From positions 1 to 14,808 of the forward strand of contig JAHIFK010000225.1 in assembly GCA_018900975.1 (NCBI GenBank): a stretch of DNA of 14,808 nt. Reading direction: 5' to 3'. A program made the position numbers and the translations under genes. Positions within the stretch are counted from its first letter, which is position 1, and the number at the start of each line of letters is the position of its first letter. This document shows positions 1 to 6,914 of this stretch, in pieces. The stretch comes from Methanobacteriota archaeon. Lineage in GTDB: Archaea > Halobacteriota > Methanosarcinia > Methanosarcinales > Methanoperedenaceae. The notes beneath the pieces were generated by a model, which was given only the letters and a program-made list of their open reading frames with translations, had not been told where the DNA came from and made no database searches.

Positions 1-64
1 AGACTTCTCTTTTTAAATCCTCAGGCAGTTCTTCCAATTTTGATTTGATTACTTGGGTTTCCAT
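1..64 (-). CDS. DUF2281/antitoxin-like protein, N-terminal fragment
   Basis: The gene runs off the left edge; only its first 21 codons are visible. They read METQVIKSKLEELPEDLKRE followed by V. A short helix with the pattern LxELPEDLKREV is typical of small DUF2281/VapB-like antitoxins, which usually begin with a similar helical segment. A strong ribosome binding site, AGGAGG, sits at 71-76 in minus orientation, about 6 nt before the ATG at 62-64, which makes the start convincing although the gene is partial. It lies 29 nt downstream of the HEPN remnant on the same strand, in what looks like a toxin-antitoxin island. The family assignment rests on a short stretch and is tentative; the reality of the start is better supported. 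Confidence 0.6.
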   Translation of the reverse strand, partial: METQVIKSKLEELPEDLKREV

Positions 65-93
65 TGTTTACCTCCTATATTTATATTTGAGAT

Positions 94-306
94 TTAATGC
101 AATCTTGAATATTCCTCAACAATTTCTATAAATTCTTTTGCCTGCTCTATAAGTGTTAGGGCTTTTTCTTTACTTATCGAACCTGGACTGCCATAATCGC
201 CCATCTGTCTCAACTCAAAAGCTGAAACAAGCGAATCTCGCATTTTCTGAGGGAATATCTTTGTTTTGATAAAATCCTTTCCAAAAGCAGCGATTTCTTC
301 ATTCAA
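94..306 (-). pseudogene. HEPN-domain protein, C-terminal half only (truncated toxin partner)
   Basis: This 70-codon frame reads like the second half of a PF05168-type HEPN protein. IAAFGKDFIKT near residues 5-15, AFELRQMGDYG near residues 29-39 and a closing helix with EQAKEFIEIVEEY all match the usual C-terminal part of the family. Full-length members are about 120-140 residues and carry an N-terminal helical half with an AYYAMF-like segment, which is absent. Upstream codons in this frame lie inside the nucleotidyltransferase gene and do not resemble HEPN. The only nearby start is a TTG at 304-306 that overlaps the TGA stop of the upstream gene by 4 nt (TTGA), so a short product could still be made by coupled translation. 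HEPN/MNT pairs normally act as toxin and antitoxin or as an abortive-infection module. I infer an N-terminal deletion; a naturally minimal protein is the alternative. Confidence 0.7.
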
Positions 307-632
307 ATCAGGATACCTTCTTTCTTTGCATTCATAATTATGGGTAATTTTCTTGTATTGTATTGATTCAAATCGAAGGGAATCATAGATATTAGAGTAT
401 CATAAGCGAGGTCTAATTGATGAATTTGTTTAGAGCATTTCTCTAATTCTTCTACGGGATTTTCCATGTTGTCCAGGAGAACAATGAGGTCAATATCAGA
501 ACCTTCAACTGCTTCTCCACGGGCATAGGAACCGTATAGAATAATGCCCTTTAATCTTTTTCCATAGATTTTTTGAAGGGTGGATTTTGCCTTCTCTAAA
601 ATCTCTTTTATATCTTTAATGGTTCTTTTCAT
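303..632 (-). CDS. MNT-type nucleotidyltransferase (MntA-like antitoxin)
   Basis: This 109-residue protein belongs to the minimal nucleotidyltransferase (MNT, polymerase beta superfamily) group. The signature GS-X10-DXD is complete: G34 S35 followed by D46 and D48 in GSDID, with D78 a candidate for the third acidic residue. Length and C-terminus (RKLPIIMNAKKEGILI) are normal for the family, so the gene looks intact. In characterised MntA/HepT pairs the nucleotidyltransferase adds AMP to the HEPN toxin and neutralises it. Here it lies directly upstream of a HEPN frame that retains only its C-terminal half, so it may be an orphan antitoxin. The ATG at 630-632 is preceded by GGAG, a reasonable ribosome binding site. 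The family call is firm; a live antitoxin role is inferred. Confidence 0.85.
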   Translation of the reverse strand: MKRTIKDIKEILEKAKSTLQKIYGKRLKGIILYGSYARGEAVEGSDIDLIVLLDNMENPVEELEKCSKQIHQLDLAYDTLISMIPFDLNQYNTRKLPIIMNAKKEGILI

Positions 633-821
633 AAAATCTCCATTGCACCATTAGGCTTTCTTTAAGCAGACCTGATAGTTCAGCACTTTCATAATTATTC
701 AATGTCGTCTTAGGATATTAATAATTTCGGGTAGTGTTTAGGAATATAACACGTTGAAATTTTGGGGAACACATTCGGGCAAACGAAGGAAAAGTATGGT
801 AATAATTGCAAAATATCTTTG
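633..821. other. Intergenic stretch between HNH gene and MNT gene
   Basis: These 189 nt hold no convincing gene. A TTATATTCC-like sequence near 740-748 on the minus strand could be a TATA box for the nucleotidyltransferase gene, but it is weak and far from the start. A 29-codon minus-strand frame just before the MNT start was examined and could not be identified. Confidence 0.4.
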
Positions 822-1013
822 CTAAACAACAATTTTACACGACTTATTCCGATTACAATCTAAACAAGTAACTCTAATGTTGTTCTCTTCTGAACTACCA
901 CCTTTTGAAATAGGAATTATATGATCAAATTCGATGTCGCTATCCTTTAATGTCCTACCACATATTTGACATTGATTATTGTCTCTACGAACTACTCCCA
1001 ACATGGCTTGCAT
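822..1013 (-). CDS. Small orphan HNH endonuclease-domain protein
   Basis: This 63-residue product is almost nothing but an HNH nuclease domain. A zinc-binding pair CQIC is at residues 15-18, the catalytic FDHIIP at 29-34, GG at 38-39, an Asn at 44-45, and the second pair CLDC at 50-53 followed by NRNK. All key residues of a McrA-type HNH domain are visible. The frame is closed by a TAA three codons before the ATG at 1011-1013, and no Shine-Dalgarno sequence is evident; ATG at residue 4 is an alternative start. HNH proteins are usually longer, with extra N-terminal sequence giving specificity or partner binding, so this may be an N-terminally truncated remnant or a compact stand-alone nuclease. 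It sits 80 nt downstream of ppsA, next to the MNT/HEPN remnants, which fits an accessory island. Substrate unknown. Confidence 0.7.
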   Translation of the reverse strand: MQAMLGVVRRDNNQCQICGRTLKDSDIEFDHIIPISKGGSSEENNIRVTCLDCNRNKSCKIVV

Positions 1014-1093
1014 ATATTTTTAATCCGTAGGTTCCATTCTTTTTTGGAAATCTTATCGTTAATCGTTGGTTCAGCCCCTGATAGCCTTTCCAT

Positions 1094-3373
1094 TTAACTC
1101 CTCTTCTCTCTCGCCCCCTTCAGCAGCAACTGCAGCTCAGTCCTTGCCACCATATCCCTCACAGCTTCGACAGCATCAATATTCGCAGAGATACTCGTAA
1201 TACCAAGTTCAACTAAGCGCTTCACAACCTTCGGATTGCTGCCTGCCTGCCCGCAGATACTGGTCTTTACCCCTGCTTTATTGCACTCGATGATCACATG
1301 CTCGATCAGCTTCATAATAGCTGGATGCAGTTCATTATACAGGTGCGCTACATGCTCATTGTTCCTGTCCACTGCAAGCGTGTACTGTGTGAGGTCATTT
1401 GTGCCAAAGCTCACAAAGTCAAGCCCTTCGGCAATGAATTGGTCGATAATGAGGGCTGCGGCAGGTATCTCAACCATTATCCCGATTTCAGTCTTATTAA
1501 AATCAATGCCTTTTTCACGCATGAACTCTTTTGCCCTTCTAAACTCAGAAGGATGCTGCACAAGTGGTATCATGATACCCATATTTGTAAAACCGCGCTT
1601 GATAAGCTCCTTGAAAGCCCTCACTTCAAGCTCAAAGTGCTCAGTATCGATAAGATCGCGCCTGATGCCCCTGAATCCAAGCATGGGATTCGGTTCAATT
1701 GGCTCACCCTCGCCCCCTTCCATCGCCCTGAACTCATCTGTGGGGGCATCAAGTGTCCTCACCCACACAGGCTTCGGGTAGAAAGCATCTACAACAGTCT
1801 GGATGCGCGATACAAGTTCATTCACATATTCGTCAGCTTTTCCTTCTTTAATATACTGCTTTGGGTGCTTTGGAAGACCGAGTATCATGTGCTCGATACG
1901 GAGCAGCCCCACGCCGTCAGCCTGTGTCTCAACGGCTCTGGCCGTGGCTTCAGGGATCGAGACATTCACCTTCACCTCTGTTGCAGTAATCGGTTTTGAT
2001 CTTGCGAACGACACAGATGCATGCGGTTGTGCAGCTGGCGCCGCAGCGACCTCTTTCTTCCCTTCAAATACAAGCCCCTTTTCGCCGTCTACTGTTATTT
2101 TCATACCATCTGTCAGTAACTTGGTGGCTTTCCTCGTTCCTACAACAGCAGGGCAGCCCAACTCGCGCGACACGATCGCAGCATGGCAGGTCATCCCGCC
2201 CTCATCAGTCACGATAGCCGCAGCGCGCTTCATTGCAGGCACCATGTCAGGAGTGGTCATGACAGCGACAAGAATATCCCCGTCCTTCACCTTTCCAAGA
2301 TCAGTTGCATCTGCCACAAACTTTGCCTCACCGTATGCCATCCCTGGTGAAGCGCCCAGCCCTTCAAGTATCGCTGATGTCGCTACTTTCTCTTTAGTAT
2401 CTTTTTTCTTTTTTATGGTAGTTATCGGCCTTGACTGGAGCATGAATATCTCATGGTCCTTAATAGCCCATTCCACATCCTGCGGGATGCCATAGAGTTC
2501 TTCTACTATTTCTCCGAGTTCAACAAGCTTGCGTATCTCATCATCATCAAGCACCTTCGCGTTTTTCTTATCATCAGGCGGGGGAAGCTCCACTGTTTTA
2601 CCTGTCTTTGGGTCCCTTATATGCATGATATTTTTCGTGGCTATCTTGCGCTCAATGATCTTTTTATTCCTATTATCAATAACGTAATAGTCCGGAGAAA
2701 CCGAACCTGATACAACACTCTCACCCAGTCCCCATGCTCCCTCGATGATAGTAAGGGGTTCACCTGTTGACGGATGGGACGAGAACAAGACTCCAGCTTT
2801 CTCCGCGTCTACCATCATCTGGACCACAGCGCACAGGTTCACCTTTTTATGGTCAAATCCCTGCTTGACTCGGTAGTAAATAGCCCTTGCCCCATAGAGT
2901 GAAGCCCAGCATTTCTTGACAGCCTCGACCACATTGGCTTCTCCTTTTATATTGAGGAATGTATCCTGCTGACCTGCGAAGCTTGCATCGGGCAGGTCCT
3001 CGGCTGTAGCGCTTGAGCGCACTGCCACGAAAACCTCCCCGCCTTCTCTCTTGCACAGTTCCCTGTATTTTGACTTGATGCTCTTTTCTATATCCGCAGG
3101 GATACTTGCGGTAAAAATGATCTTTTTTGCGGTTTTTTCTGCATCTCGAAGGATATCAGCATTGTCAACGTCCACTTCAAGTGAGCCAAAAAGGGTTTCA
3201 GCTATACTATTTTCATCAATGAAACGCCTGAACGCCTGGGCAGTGACCGCGAAACCCGGAGGTACCGGGAGTTCAGCGTGTATCATTTCCCCAAGGCTTG
3301 CGCCCTTGCCGCCTACAATCGCTATATCTTCTTTTCCAACTTCTTCAAGCCATACGACCGTATCATCTGCCAT
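1094..3373 (-). CDS. ppsA: Phosphoenolpyruvate synthase (pyruvate, water dikinase)
   Basis: This 759-residue cytosolic enzyme converts pyruvate, ATP and water to phosphoenolpyruvate, AMP and phosphate (EC 2.7.9.2), the entry point of gluconeogenesis from pyruvate in archaea. The N-terminal ATP-grasp/PPDK nucleotide-binding domain spans about residues 10-320 (GGKGASLGEM near 21-30, VRSSATAEDLPDASFAGQQ near 118-136). The swivelling phosphohistidine domain holds GGMTCHAAIVSREL with the catalytic His397. The C-terminal PEP-binding TIM barrel includes GVGLLRIEHM, ED/FGTND near 657-660 and the catalytic Cys708 in CGQAGSN. Length matches archaeal PpsA. An Ala/Pro-rich linker at about 441-452 joins the central and barrel domains. 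The gene begins one nucleotide after the stop of the upstream HTH regulator, so the two are co-transcribed. No T-rich terminator is obvious downstream. Confidence 0.97.
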   Translation of the reverse strand: MADDTVVWLEEVGKEDIAIVGGKGASLGEMIHAELPVPPGFAVTAQAFRRFIDENSIAETLFGSLEVDVDNADILRDAEKTAKKIIFTASIPADIEKSIKSKYRELCKREGGEVFVAVRSSATAEDLPDASFAGQQDTFLNIKGEANVVEAVKKCWASLYGARAIYYRVKQGFDHKKVNLCAVVQMMVDAEKAGVLFSSHPSTGEPLTIIEGAWGLGESVVSGSVSPDYYVIDNRNKKIIERKIATKNIMHIRDPKTGKTVELPPPDDKKNAKVLDDDEIRKLVELGEIVEELYGIPQDVEWAIKDHEIFMLQSRPITTIKKKKDTKEKVATSAILEGLGASPGMAYGEAKFVADATDLGKVKDGDILVAVMTTPDMVPAMKRAAAIVTDEGGMTCHAAIVSRELGCPAVVGTRKATKLLTDGMKITVDGEKGLVFEGKKEVAAAPAAQPHASVSFARSKPITATEVKVNVSIPEATARAVETQADGVGLLRIEHMILGLPKHPKQYIKEGKADEYVNELVSRIQTVVDAFYPKPVWVRTLDAPTDEFRAMEGGEGEPIEPNPMLGFRGIRRDLIDTEHFELEVRAFKELIKRGFTNMGIMIPLVQHPSEFRRAKEFMREKGIDFNKTEIGIMVEIPAAALIIDQFIAEGLDFVSFGTNDLTQYTLAVDRNNEHVAHLYNELHPAIMKLIEHVIIECNKAGVKTSICGQAGSNPKVVKRLVELGITSISANIDAVEAVRDMVARTELQLLLKGAREKRS

Positions 3374-3374
3374 A

Positions 3375-3836
3375 TTATTTCACCTTTAATGATTTCCTTA
3401 TCTTATTGAGTTTTTTATCGTAACTTTCCACAGCAAGCTTCAGCAGGAAAGGCAGTTTTTCGATCGAAAAACCTGACTCCCTTGCGATATTTTCAAGTAA
3501 ATGAACATTTATTTCCTTATTCTGCGCTCTTTCAACCCTGATAGCCTCGATTAGTGCCACAGCGCTGATGAACGACTTCATAAAACCAAACGTCGGAGTC
3601 ACGCTGCCGTTCTCAAGGCGCGAAATGGATTCACGCCTTAACTCCATTAATTCTCCGAGTTCTTCCTGAGACATGCCATATCTAGTCCTGTATTCCCTCA
3701 ATACATCACCCGGCTCCTTGCTAAGAATTATCTCACCCGCAATGTCCCTCTCATACGAAGTAAGCCAATCAGGTGTGTAAAGATGACTCTTCAGGATAGT
3801 TTTCAAGTAAGTCCCCAAATAAATGTTATATGGCAC
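3375..3836 (-). CDS. XRE-family HTH transcriptional regulator upstream of ppsA
   Basis: This 153-residue protein has a Cro/C1-type helix-turn-helix at about residues 45-80 (LREYRTRYGMSQEELGELMELRRESISRLE, broken here as YRTRYGMSQEELGELM then RRESISRLENG). An N-terminal extension of about 40 residues and a helical C-terminal region (85-153, ending in a Lys-rich tail) may serve dimerisation or ligand sensing. The start is a GTG at 3834-3836; internal TTG codons at residues 7 and 11 are alternatives. It is the first gene of a two-gene operon with ppsA (1 nt apart), which suggests that it controls PEP synthase expression, and perhaps its own, in response to carbon status. Palindromes lie just upstream of its promoter. 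The HTH call is firm; the target is inferred from context. Confidence 0.88.
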   Translation of the reverse strand: MPYNIYLGTYLKTILKSHLYTPDWLTSYERDIAGEIILSKEPGDVLREYRTRYGMSQEELGELMELRRESISRLENGSVTPTFGFMKSFISAVALIEAIRVERAQNKEINVHLLENIARESGFSIEKLPFLLKLAVESYDKKLNKIRKSLKVK

Positions 3837-3870
3837 GTCACATCTATTGCAATACTATATGCAAAAACCG

Positions 3871-3885
3871 TTATTTAAATGTTTC
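3871..3885 (-). promoter_or_regulatory. TATA box and BRE-like element for the regulator-ppsA operon
   Basis: On the minus strand GAAACATTTAAATAA reads as a BRE-like GAAAC followed by an archaeal TATA box. A start site about 25 bp downstream would fall near 3846-3850, giving a leader of roughly 10-15 nt before the GTG at 3836. Confidence 0.6.
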
Positions 3886-3891
3886 TTTTTA

Positions 3892-3930
3892 TTACAATGT
3901 AAAATAACATGATTTATAATGTCACATTAT
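3892..3930. promoter_or_regulatory. Paired palindromes upstream of the regulator-ppsA promoter
   Basis: Two short perfect palindromes with single-base centres lie just upstream of the TATA box: TTACA-A-TGTAA at 3892-3902 and ATAATGT-C-ACATTAT at 3916-3930. Their centres are 26 bp apart. Position and symmetry fit operators for a dimeric HTH protein, possibly the adjacent regulator. Both are AT-rich, so some chance similarity is possible. Confidence 0.45.
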
Positions 3931-3943
3931 TTCCTGGAAACTA

Positions 3944-4537
3944 TCATTTCCTATAAAACTCGACCTTTTTTAAAGTGATATTTTCTTCCAGTATCCCCCT
4001 GTAAATCCTATGATTTTTAACCTCATCCCTGGTTTCATTAAGTTGAAACTCAAGTTCCTGCATAATTTCTTTGAGCTTGCTTATCTCGACATCTTTTTTC
4101 TCAAGCTCAACTTCCAGGTTCCTTATTGTAACTTCACGGCGCTGCACTGCAAACTCAAGATCCTCCTTCTCAAGCCTGTGCGACTCGATATAACCCTCCC
4201 TGGGCGCCACCCTTTCAATCTGCTGAAGCTTTGCCTTTTTTGGAGCAAGGGCAGAAAGAACCGATATCTCAACAGGCTTTCCCTGAAGCTTTTCGATAAA
4301 GAGCATGGAGACGCGGTGCTCTTCGGCAGATAGCGTCCAGGAAGGCCCCACATAGCGCTGTTGGTGAGATTCGGCAAGTTCGATCAACTTATCCGATACA
4401 TTCATGCTTATCCAGCCAAGATCCTCATAGTGATCAAGGAGAATTGGAAGGTTGTTATTTCCAACTCTCTCAAGCATGAACTTGAGCCACTGGTCCAATA
4501 TTTTTTCTTTGGTATCTTCCCAGATTTCCGTCTGCAT
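3944..4537 (-). CDS. FlaD/E-like domain protein with C-terminal coiled coil
   Basis: This 197-residue soluble protein appears to have two parts. Residues about 12-87 resemble the archaellum FlaD/E (Arla D/E) domain: WLKFMLERVG, NNLPILLDHYEDLGWIS, then YVGPSWTLSAEEHRVSMLFIEKL. In archaella that domain occurs in cytosolic ring components linking the motor to chemotaxis signals. Residues about 118-195 are a charged, heptad-rich segment predicted to form a coiled coil. No signal peptide or membrane segment is visible. The ATG at 4535-4537 follows immediately after the TAA of the MamK-like actin gene, with no Shine-Dalgarno, implying translational coupling and joint function. No other archaellum gene is in the window, so it is probably not a plain archaellum subunit. 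I infer an adaptor or bundling partner for the actin-like filament. The FlaD/E match was made from memory and should be confirmed by profile search. Confidence 0.7.
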   Translation of the reverse strand: MQTEIWEDTKEKILDQWLKFMLERVGNNNLPILLDHYEDLGWISMNVSDKLIELAESHQQRYVGPSWTLSAEEHRVSMLFIEKLQGKPVEISVLSALAPKKAKLQQIERVAPREGYIESHRLEKEDLEFAVQRREVTIRNLEVELEKKDVEISKLKEIMQELEFQLNETRDEVKNHRIYRGILEENITLKKVEFYRK

Positions 4538-5575
4538 TTATATTGTCTGCCAGAACTCCCTGGGCATATCCATGGCAAGCTTAAGAGCGCCATCTGCGCC
4601 GCCGTAAACCGGGTCTTTGAAGATCGAAACTTTGCCCCCTCCGATCAGTTCAAGGTGCATTTCGAGTACTGCCGGCAGGTTCCTTATCTGACTGCCGCCG
4701 CCTGCAAGATAGATGTTGGAACGCAGGGTATCCTGGAAGTCAGGTTCATAAGTCGATATAAGTTTCGATATTCCGGAAATAATATCAGGGATAATGGATT
4801 CGCATGCATGTTTCAATTCCTTTGTGACCGAGAGTTTAAGGATCGAGGAATTAACCGGTAATTCAACAATGATCTCCTTATCTATTTTTCCAACGAATGA
4901 ATGCTGTTCCTTCCATTTCCTTGCCATCTCAAGCGTTACCCTTACATCAGTATAGCTGTCCTGAAGGAGCCTTACGAATTCCCTGTCAATATAATTCCCT
5001 GCTTTGTTAGTGCTTATCTGATCGTCAGAAACCGGGAAAGTGCCATGCACCCGGCACAGGTCAGTGGTACCCCCGCCTATATCAACGATAATCGTGTGCT
5101 CAAGTTTACCAAGCTTGTATGCCACACAGAATGGTTCGCTTGCCACCATCACCCCGTCAAAGAACTCATCTGCCATATCCATTACGATCTTCTTACTGAG
5201 CACACTTGCCCTGGCAGGTACTCCTATAATGGCATATTTCTGTTTATCCTTGTCCCCATCCACAGACTTGAGAACATGCTCAATTAATCCTTTTGCAGCT
5301 TCTATGTCCTCAGGCTGGTTTTTCAGTACGCCATCCTCAATGGGCTTGTACAGGTTCAGGGCCACCCTGTGAGTGAGCGCTTCTTCACCAAACAGGTGTT
5401 CCTTTTTAAGGAACTTTGATGCGACTGCATCCTTTGGCGTCCCTACGACGCTAAAAATGCTGTTCTTCTTTCCTTCGCTCGTAGATATCGCCGTATGATT
5501 CGTACCCAGATCCACACCGATGAACATAACTTTCGAACCGGGGGCCGGATTTTTTACTTTATTTTTTGATGCCAT
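4538..5575 (-). CDS. MamK/MreB-like actin family ATPase
   Basis: This 345-residue protein is an actin/Hsp70-superfamily ATPase that resembles bacterial MamK more than MreB. Visible nucleotide-binding motifs are phosphate 1 (GVDLGTNHTA, 20-29), phosphate 2 (VDIGGGTTD, 164-172) and the adenosine motif (LAGGGSQIRNL, 290-300). MamK-like signatures include VVGTPKDA near 43-50, IGVPARAS at 117-124, ASEPFCVAY at 145-153 with the glutamate position linked to ATP hydrolysis, and TNKAGNYIDREF at 189-200. The C-terminus (PREFWQTI) also recalls MamK, and the length matches. MamK forms dynamic cytoplasmic filaments that position magnetosomes; no magnetosome gene is here, so the archaeal role is unknown. 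About 17 N-terminal basic residues precede the core. It is followed without a gap by the FlaD/E-like coiled-coil gene. Family firm, function inferred. Confidence 0.9.
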   Translation of the reverse strand: MASKNKVKNPAPGSKVMFIGVDLGTNHTAISTSEGKKNSIFSVVGTPKDAVASKFLKKEHLFGEEALTHRVALNLYKPIEDGVLKNQPEDIEAAKGLIEHVLKSVDGDKDKQKYAIIGVPARASVLSKKIVMDMADEFFDGVMVASEPFCVAYKLGKLEHTIIVDIGGGTTDLCRVHGTFPVSDDQISTNKAGNYIDREFVRLLQDSYTDVRVTLEMARKWKEQHSFVGKIDKEIIVELPVNSSILKLSVTKELKHACESIIPDIISGISKLISTYEPDFQDTLRSNIYLAGGGSQIRNLPAVLEMHLELIGGGKVSIFKDPVYGGADGALKLAMDMPREFWQTI

Positions 5576-5589
5576 TTGTATCCCTCATA

Positions 5590-5626
5590 ATGATAATCAT
5601 AAATACTGTCTTGCTTAAATATATAG
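5590..5626 (-). promoter_or_regulatory. Promoter and small palindrome for the actin-like gene
   Basis: The minus strand reads CTATATATTTAA at 5615-5626, a good archaeal TATA box. The expected start site is about 5595, giving a leader of about 20 nt with GAGGG ahead of the ATG at 5575. The palindrome ATGAT-A-ATCAT at 5590-5600 lies over the predicted start site and could be an operator. Confidence 0.5.
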
Positions 5627-5764
5627 TTTACGTGATAAAAAATGTTGATCTTTTCAACGTTGGTTTATAACCTGGCATCTGTTGAGCATGATTTTTTAAT
5701 ATTGAGACCACTCAAAGTCAAGCGCGGGCACACCCAACAGCAGCAGGGATGCAGGGTATAGCGA

Positions 5765-6400
5765 TTAAGAATTAATGACACCAGGTATCATACCGATAAG
5801 CTTCCGTGCCCATTTGAGCTTTTTCTTCTTGATATCAGTCACTTTTTCATCACTGAAATCAAATCCGGCGAGAGTAATGCTCCTGGCACCAAATTCATGA
5901 GCCATGAAAACGCATCTGTCCCCATCGCTTAATCCTCCGAAGTTATAGATGTTTTCTAAAGGCTCTGCCTGTGTTGTCCCGATAACATCCCTCATATTCC
6001 TGACATTATCAAGTCGACTCATATTATCTCCATGAGCATGCACCACCATAAGTGCGCCTTTCCTGTTCGCCTTTATCTCATCCGGGATATATCCGTCAAG
6101 ATCAGTTACAACTATATCAGGTACTATGCCTTTTTCAAGAAGTGTACTCGTTGCGCCATCTGCTGCAATTACCAGGTATTTGTCCACAGTGATCCTGTCA
6201 AGGTCGTTGGAAAGTGTGAGCGCGTTACCACATACAAGAACATCTTTTCCTTCGATCTTTTTCTTGATGATGGAAATACTCCTGGATTTTCCGGCGAGCA
6301 AGCGGGATAAAAGCTTTGCAGCTTCCTCGTCTTTCTCCTTTCTCCAGCCGAAATCCATGAGTATTTCTTCGTATATAGGTGCCCAATCTTTAAATTCCAT
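5765..6400 (-). CDS. mptE: 6-hydroxymethyl-7,8-dihydropterin diphosphokinase, MptE type
   Basis: This DUF115-family cytosolic enzyme is expected to transfer diphosphate from ATP to 6-hydroxymethyl-7,8-dihydropterin (EC 2.7.6.3), a step in tetrahydromethanopterin biosynthesis; the founding member is MJ1634. With the ATG at 6398-6400 it is 211 residues, normal for the family. Conserved motifs follow in order (numbered from that ATG): VCGNALTL near 56-63, AADGATS near 79-85, VVTDLDGY near 97-104, VHAHGDN near 120-126, FGGLSDGDRC near 154-163 and LAGFDFSD near 177-184. A preceding in-frame TTG at 6401-6403 is less likely as the start, since the TATA box at 6423-6430 places transcription initiation at about 6400. 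The gene is therefore probably leaderless. It stands between the Roadblock and actin-like genes on the same strand with its own promoter, and its C1-coenzyme role suggests an accidental neighbour. Confidence 0.88.
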   Translation of the reverse strand: MEFKDWAPIYEEILMDFGWRKEKDEEAAKLLSRLLAGKSRSISIIKKKIEGKDVLVCGNALTLSNDLDRITVDKYLVIAADGATSTLLEKGIVPDIVVTDLDGYIPDEIKANRKGALMVVHAHGDNMSRLDNVRNMRDVIGTTQAEPLENIYNFGGLSDGDRCVFMAHEFGARSITLAGFDFSDEKVTDIKKKKLKWARKLIGMIPGVINS

Positions 6401-6422
6401 CAACAGGTATATTATTGAGGGT

Positions 6423-6430
6423 TATATATA
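6423..6430 (-). promoter_or_regulatory. TATA box for mptE (leaderless start)
   Basis: The minus strand reads TATATATA after an A-rich GAAATAAAAC upstream element. The spacing of about 25 bp to the ATG at 6400 predicts a leaderless transcript. Confidence 0.6.
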
Positions 6431-6462
6431 GTTTTATTTCTTGTTTCGATTATTGCAGTTCT

Positions 6463-6831
6463 TCAAATGATCATTTTTACTTTTTCTGCGGCTTTTTTCA
6501 ACTCGTTCAAAACAAGACCGATATAACCGTCTTTTCCGACCAGTACCACTATCAGCGCATCAGGTCCGGCAGCATAAGTAATAAGGTGCCTGTCATCTGT
6601 TTCGACTATGATCGTCCTGGGTTTTTGCTCGATAAGCCTCATCGTGGTCGATTCAGCCGACATATACAGCGTTGCAGTCAATGCTGCTATAGCCTCACTG
6701 CTAAGCTTCCCATCTCCCTCCCTTGAAACCATCAACAATCCCTGCCTGGAAACTATTGCAGAAAGTTCTATCCCTCCAACTGTGCTGAGGTCATTAAGAA
6801 CTTTTTCAAGTGATTGGGATTTAGTTTCCAT
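6463..6831 (-). CDS. Roadblock/LC7 domain protein (MglB-like)
   Basis: This 122-residue protein is a single Roadblock/LC7 domain, starting after a short helix: VGGIELSAIVSRQGLLMVSR at about 18-37 (first strands), EAIAALTATLYMSAEST at 46-62 (central helix), TIIVETDDRHLITYAAG at 73-89, ALIVVLVGKDGYIGLVL at 92-108 and a closing amphipathic helix. Such proteins dimerise and often regulate small Ras-like GTPases, as MglB does for MglA, or act as scaffolds in archaeal and bacterial signalling. No GTPase is visible in the window. GGAG at 6837-6840 precedes the ATG at 6829-6831. It has its own promoter, with three 21-bp tandem repeats further upstream. Its proximity to the actin-like and FlaD/E-like genes invites a polarity or cytoskeletal role, which is inference. 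Confidence 0.85.
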   Translation of the reverse strand: METKSQSLEKVLNDLSTVGGIELSAIVSRQGLLMVSREGDGKLSSEAIAALTATLYMSAESTTMRLIEQKPRTIIVETDDRHLITYAAGPDALIVVLVGKDGYIGLVLNELKKAAEKVKMII

Positions 6832-6901
6832 TAATTCTCCGGGAATTTATTACTTGATAAACAATCGTTAAGAAATAGGTTACGCCTGTTATGTTCTGTA
6901 T

Positions 6902-6914
6902 CATATATATAATG
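6902..6914 (-). promoter_or_regulatory. TATA box of the Roadblock gene
   Basis: The minus strand contains TTATATATATG, an archaeal-like TATA box. It predicts a start site near 6880 and a leader of about 50 nt. The tandem repeats end directly next to it on the upstream side. Confidence 0.5.

Noticed and set aside
633..720. 29-codon minus-strand frame before the MNT gene as an antitoxin remnant
   Set aside because: Too short, no good start or family motif; chance is equally likely.
1236..3389. Long open frames on the plus strand across ppsA
   Set aside because: They are antisense to a clearly coding, full-length ppsA and encode low-complexity Ser/Ile-rich sequence with no recognisable motif.
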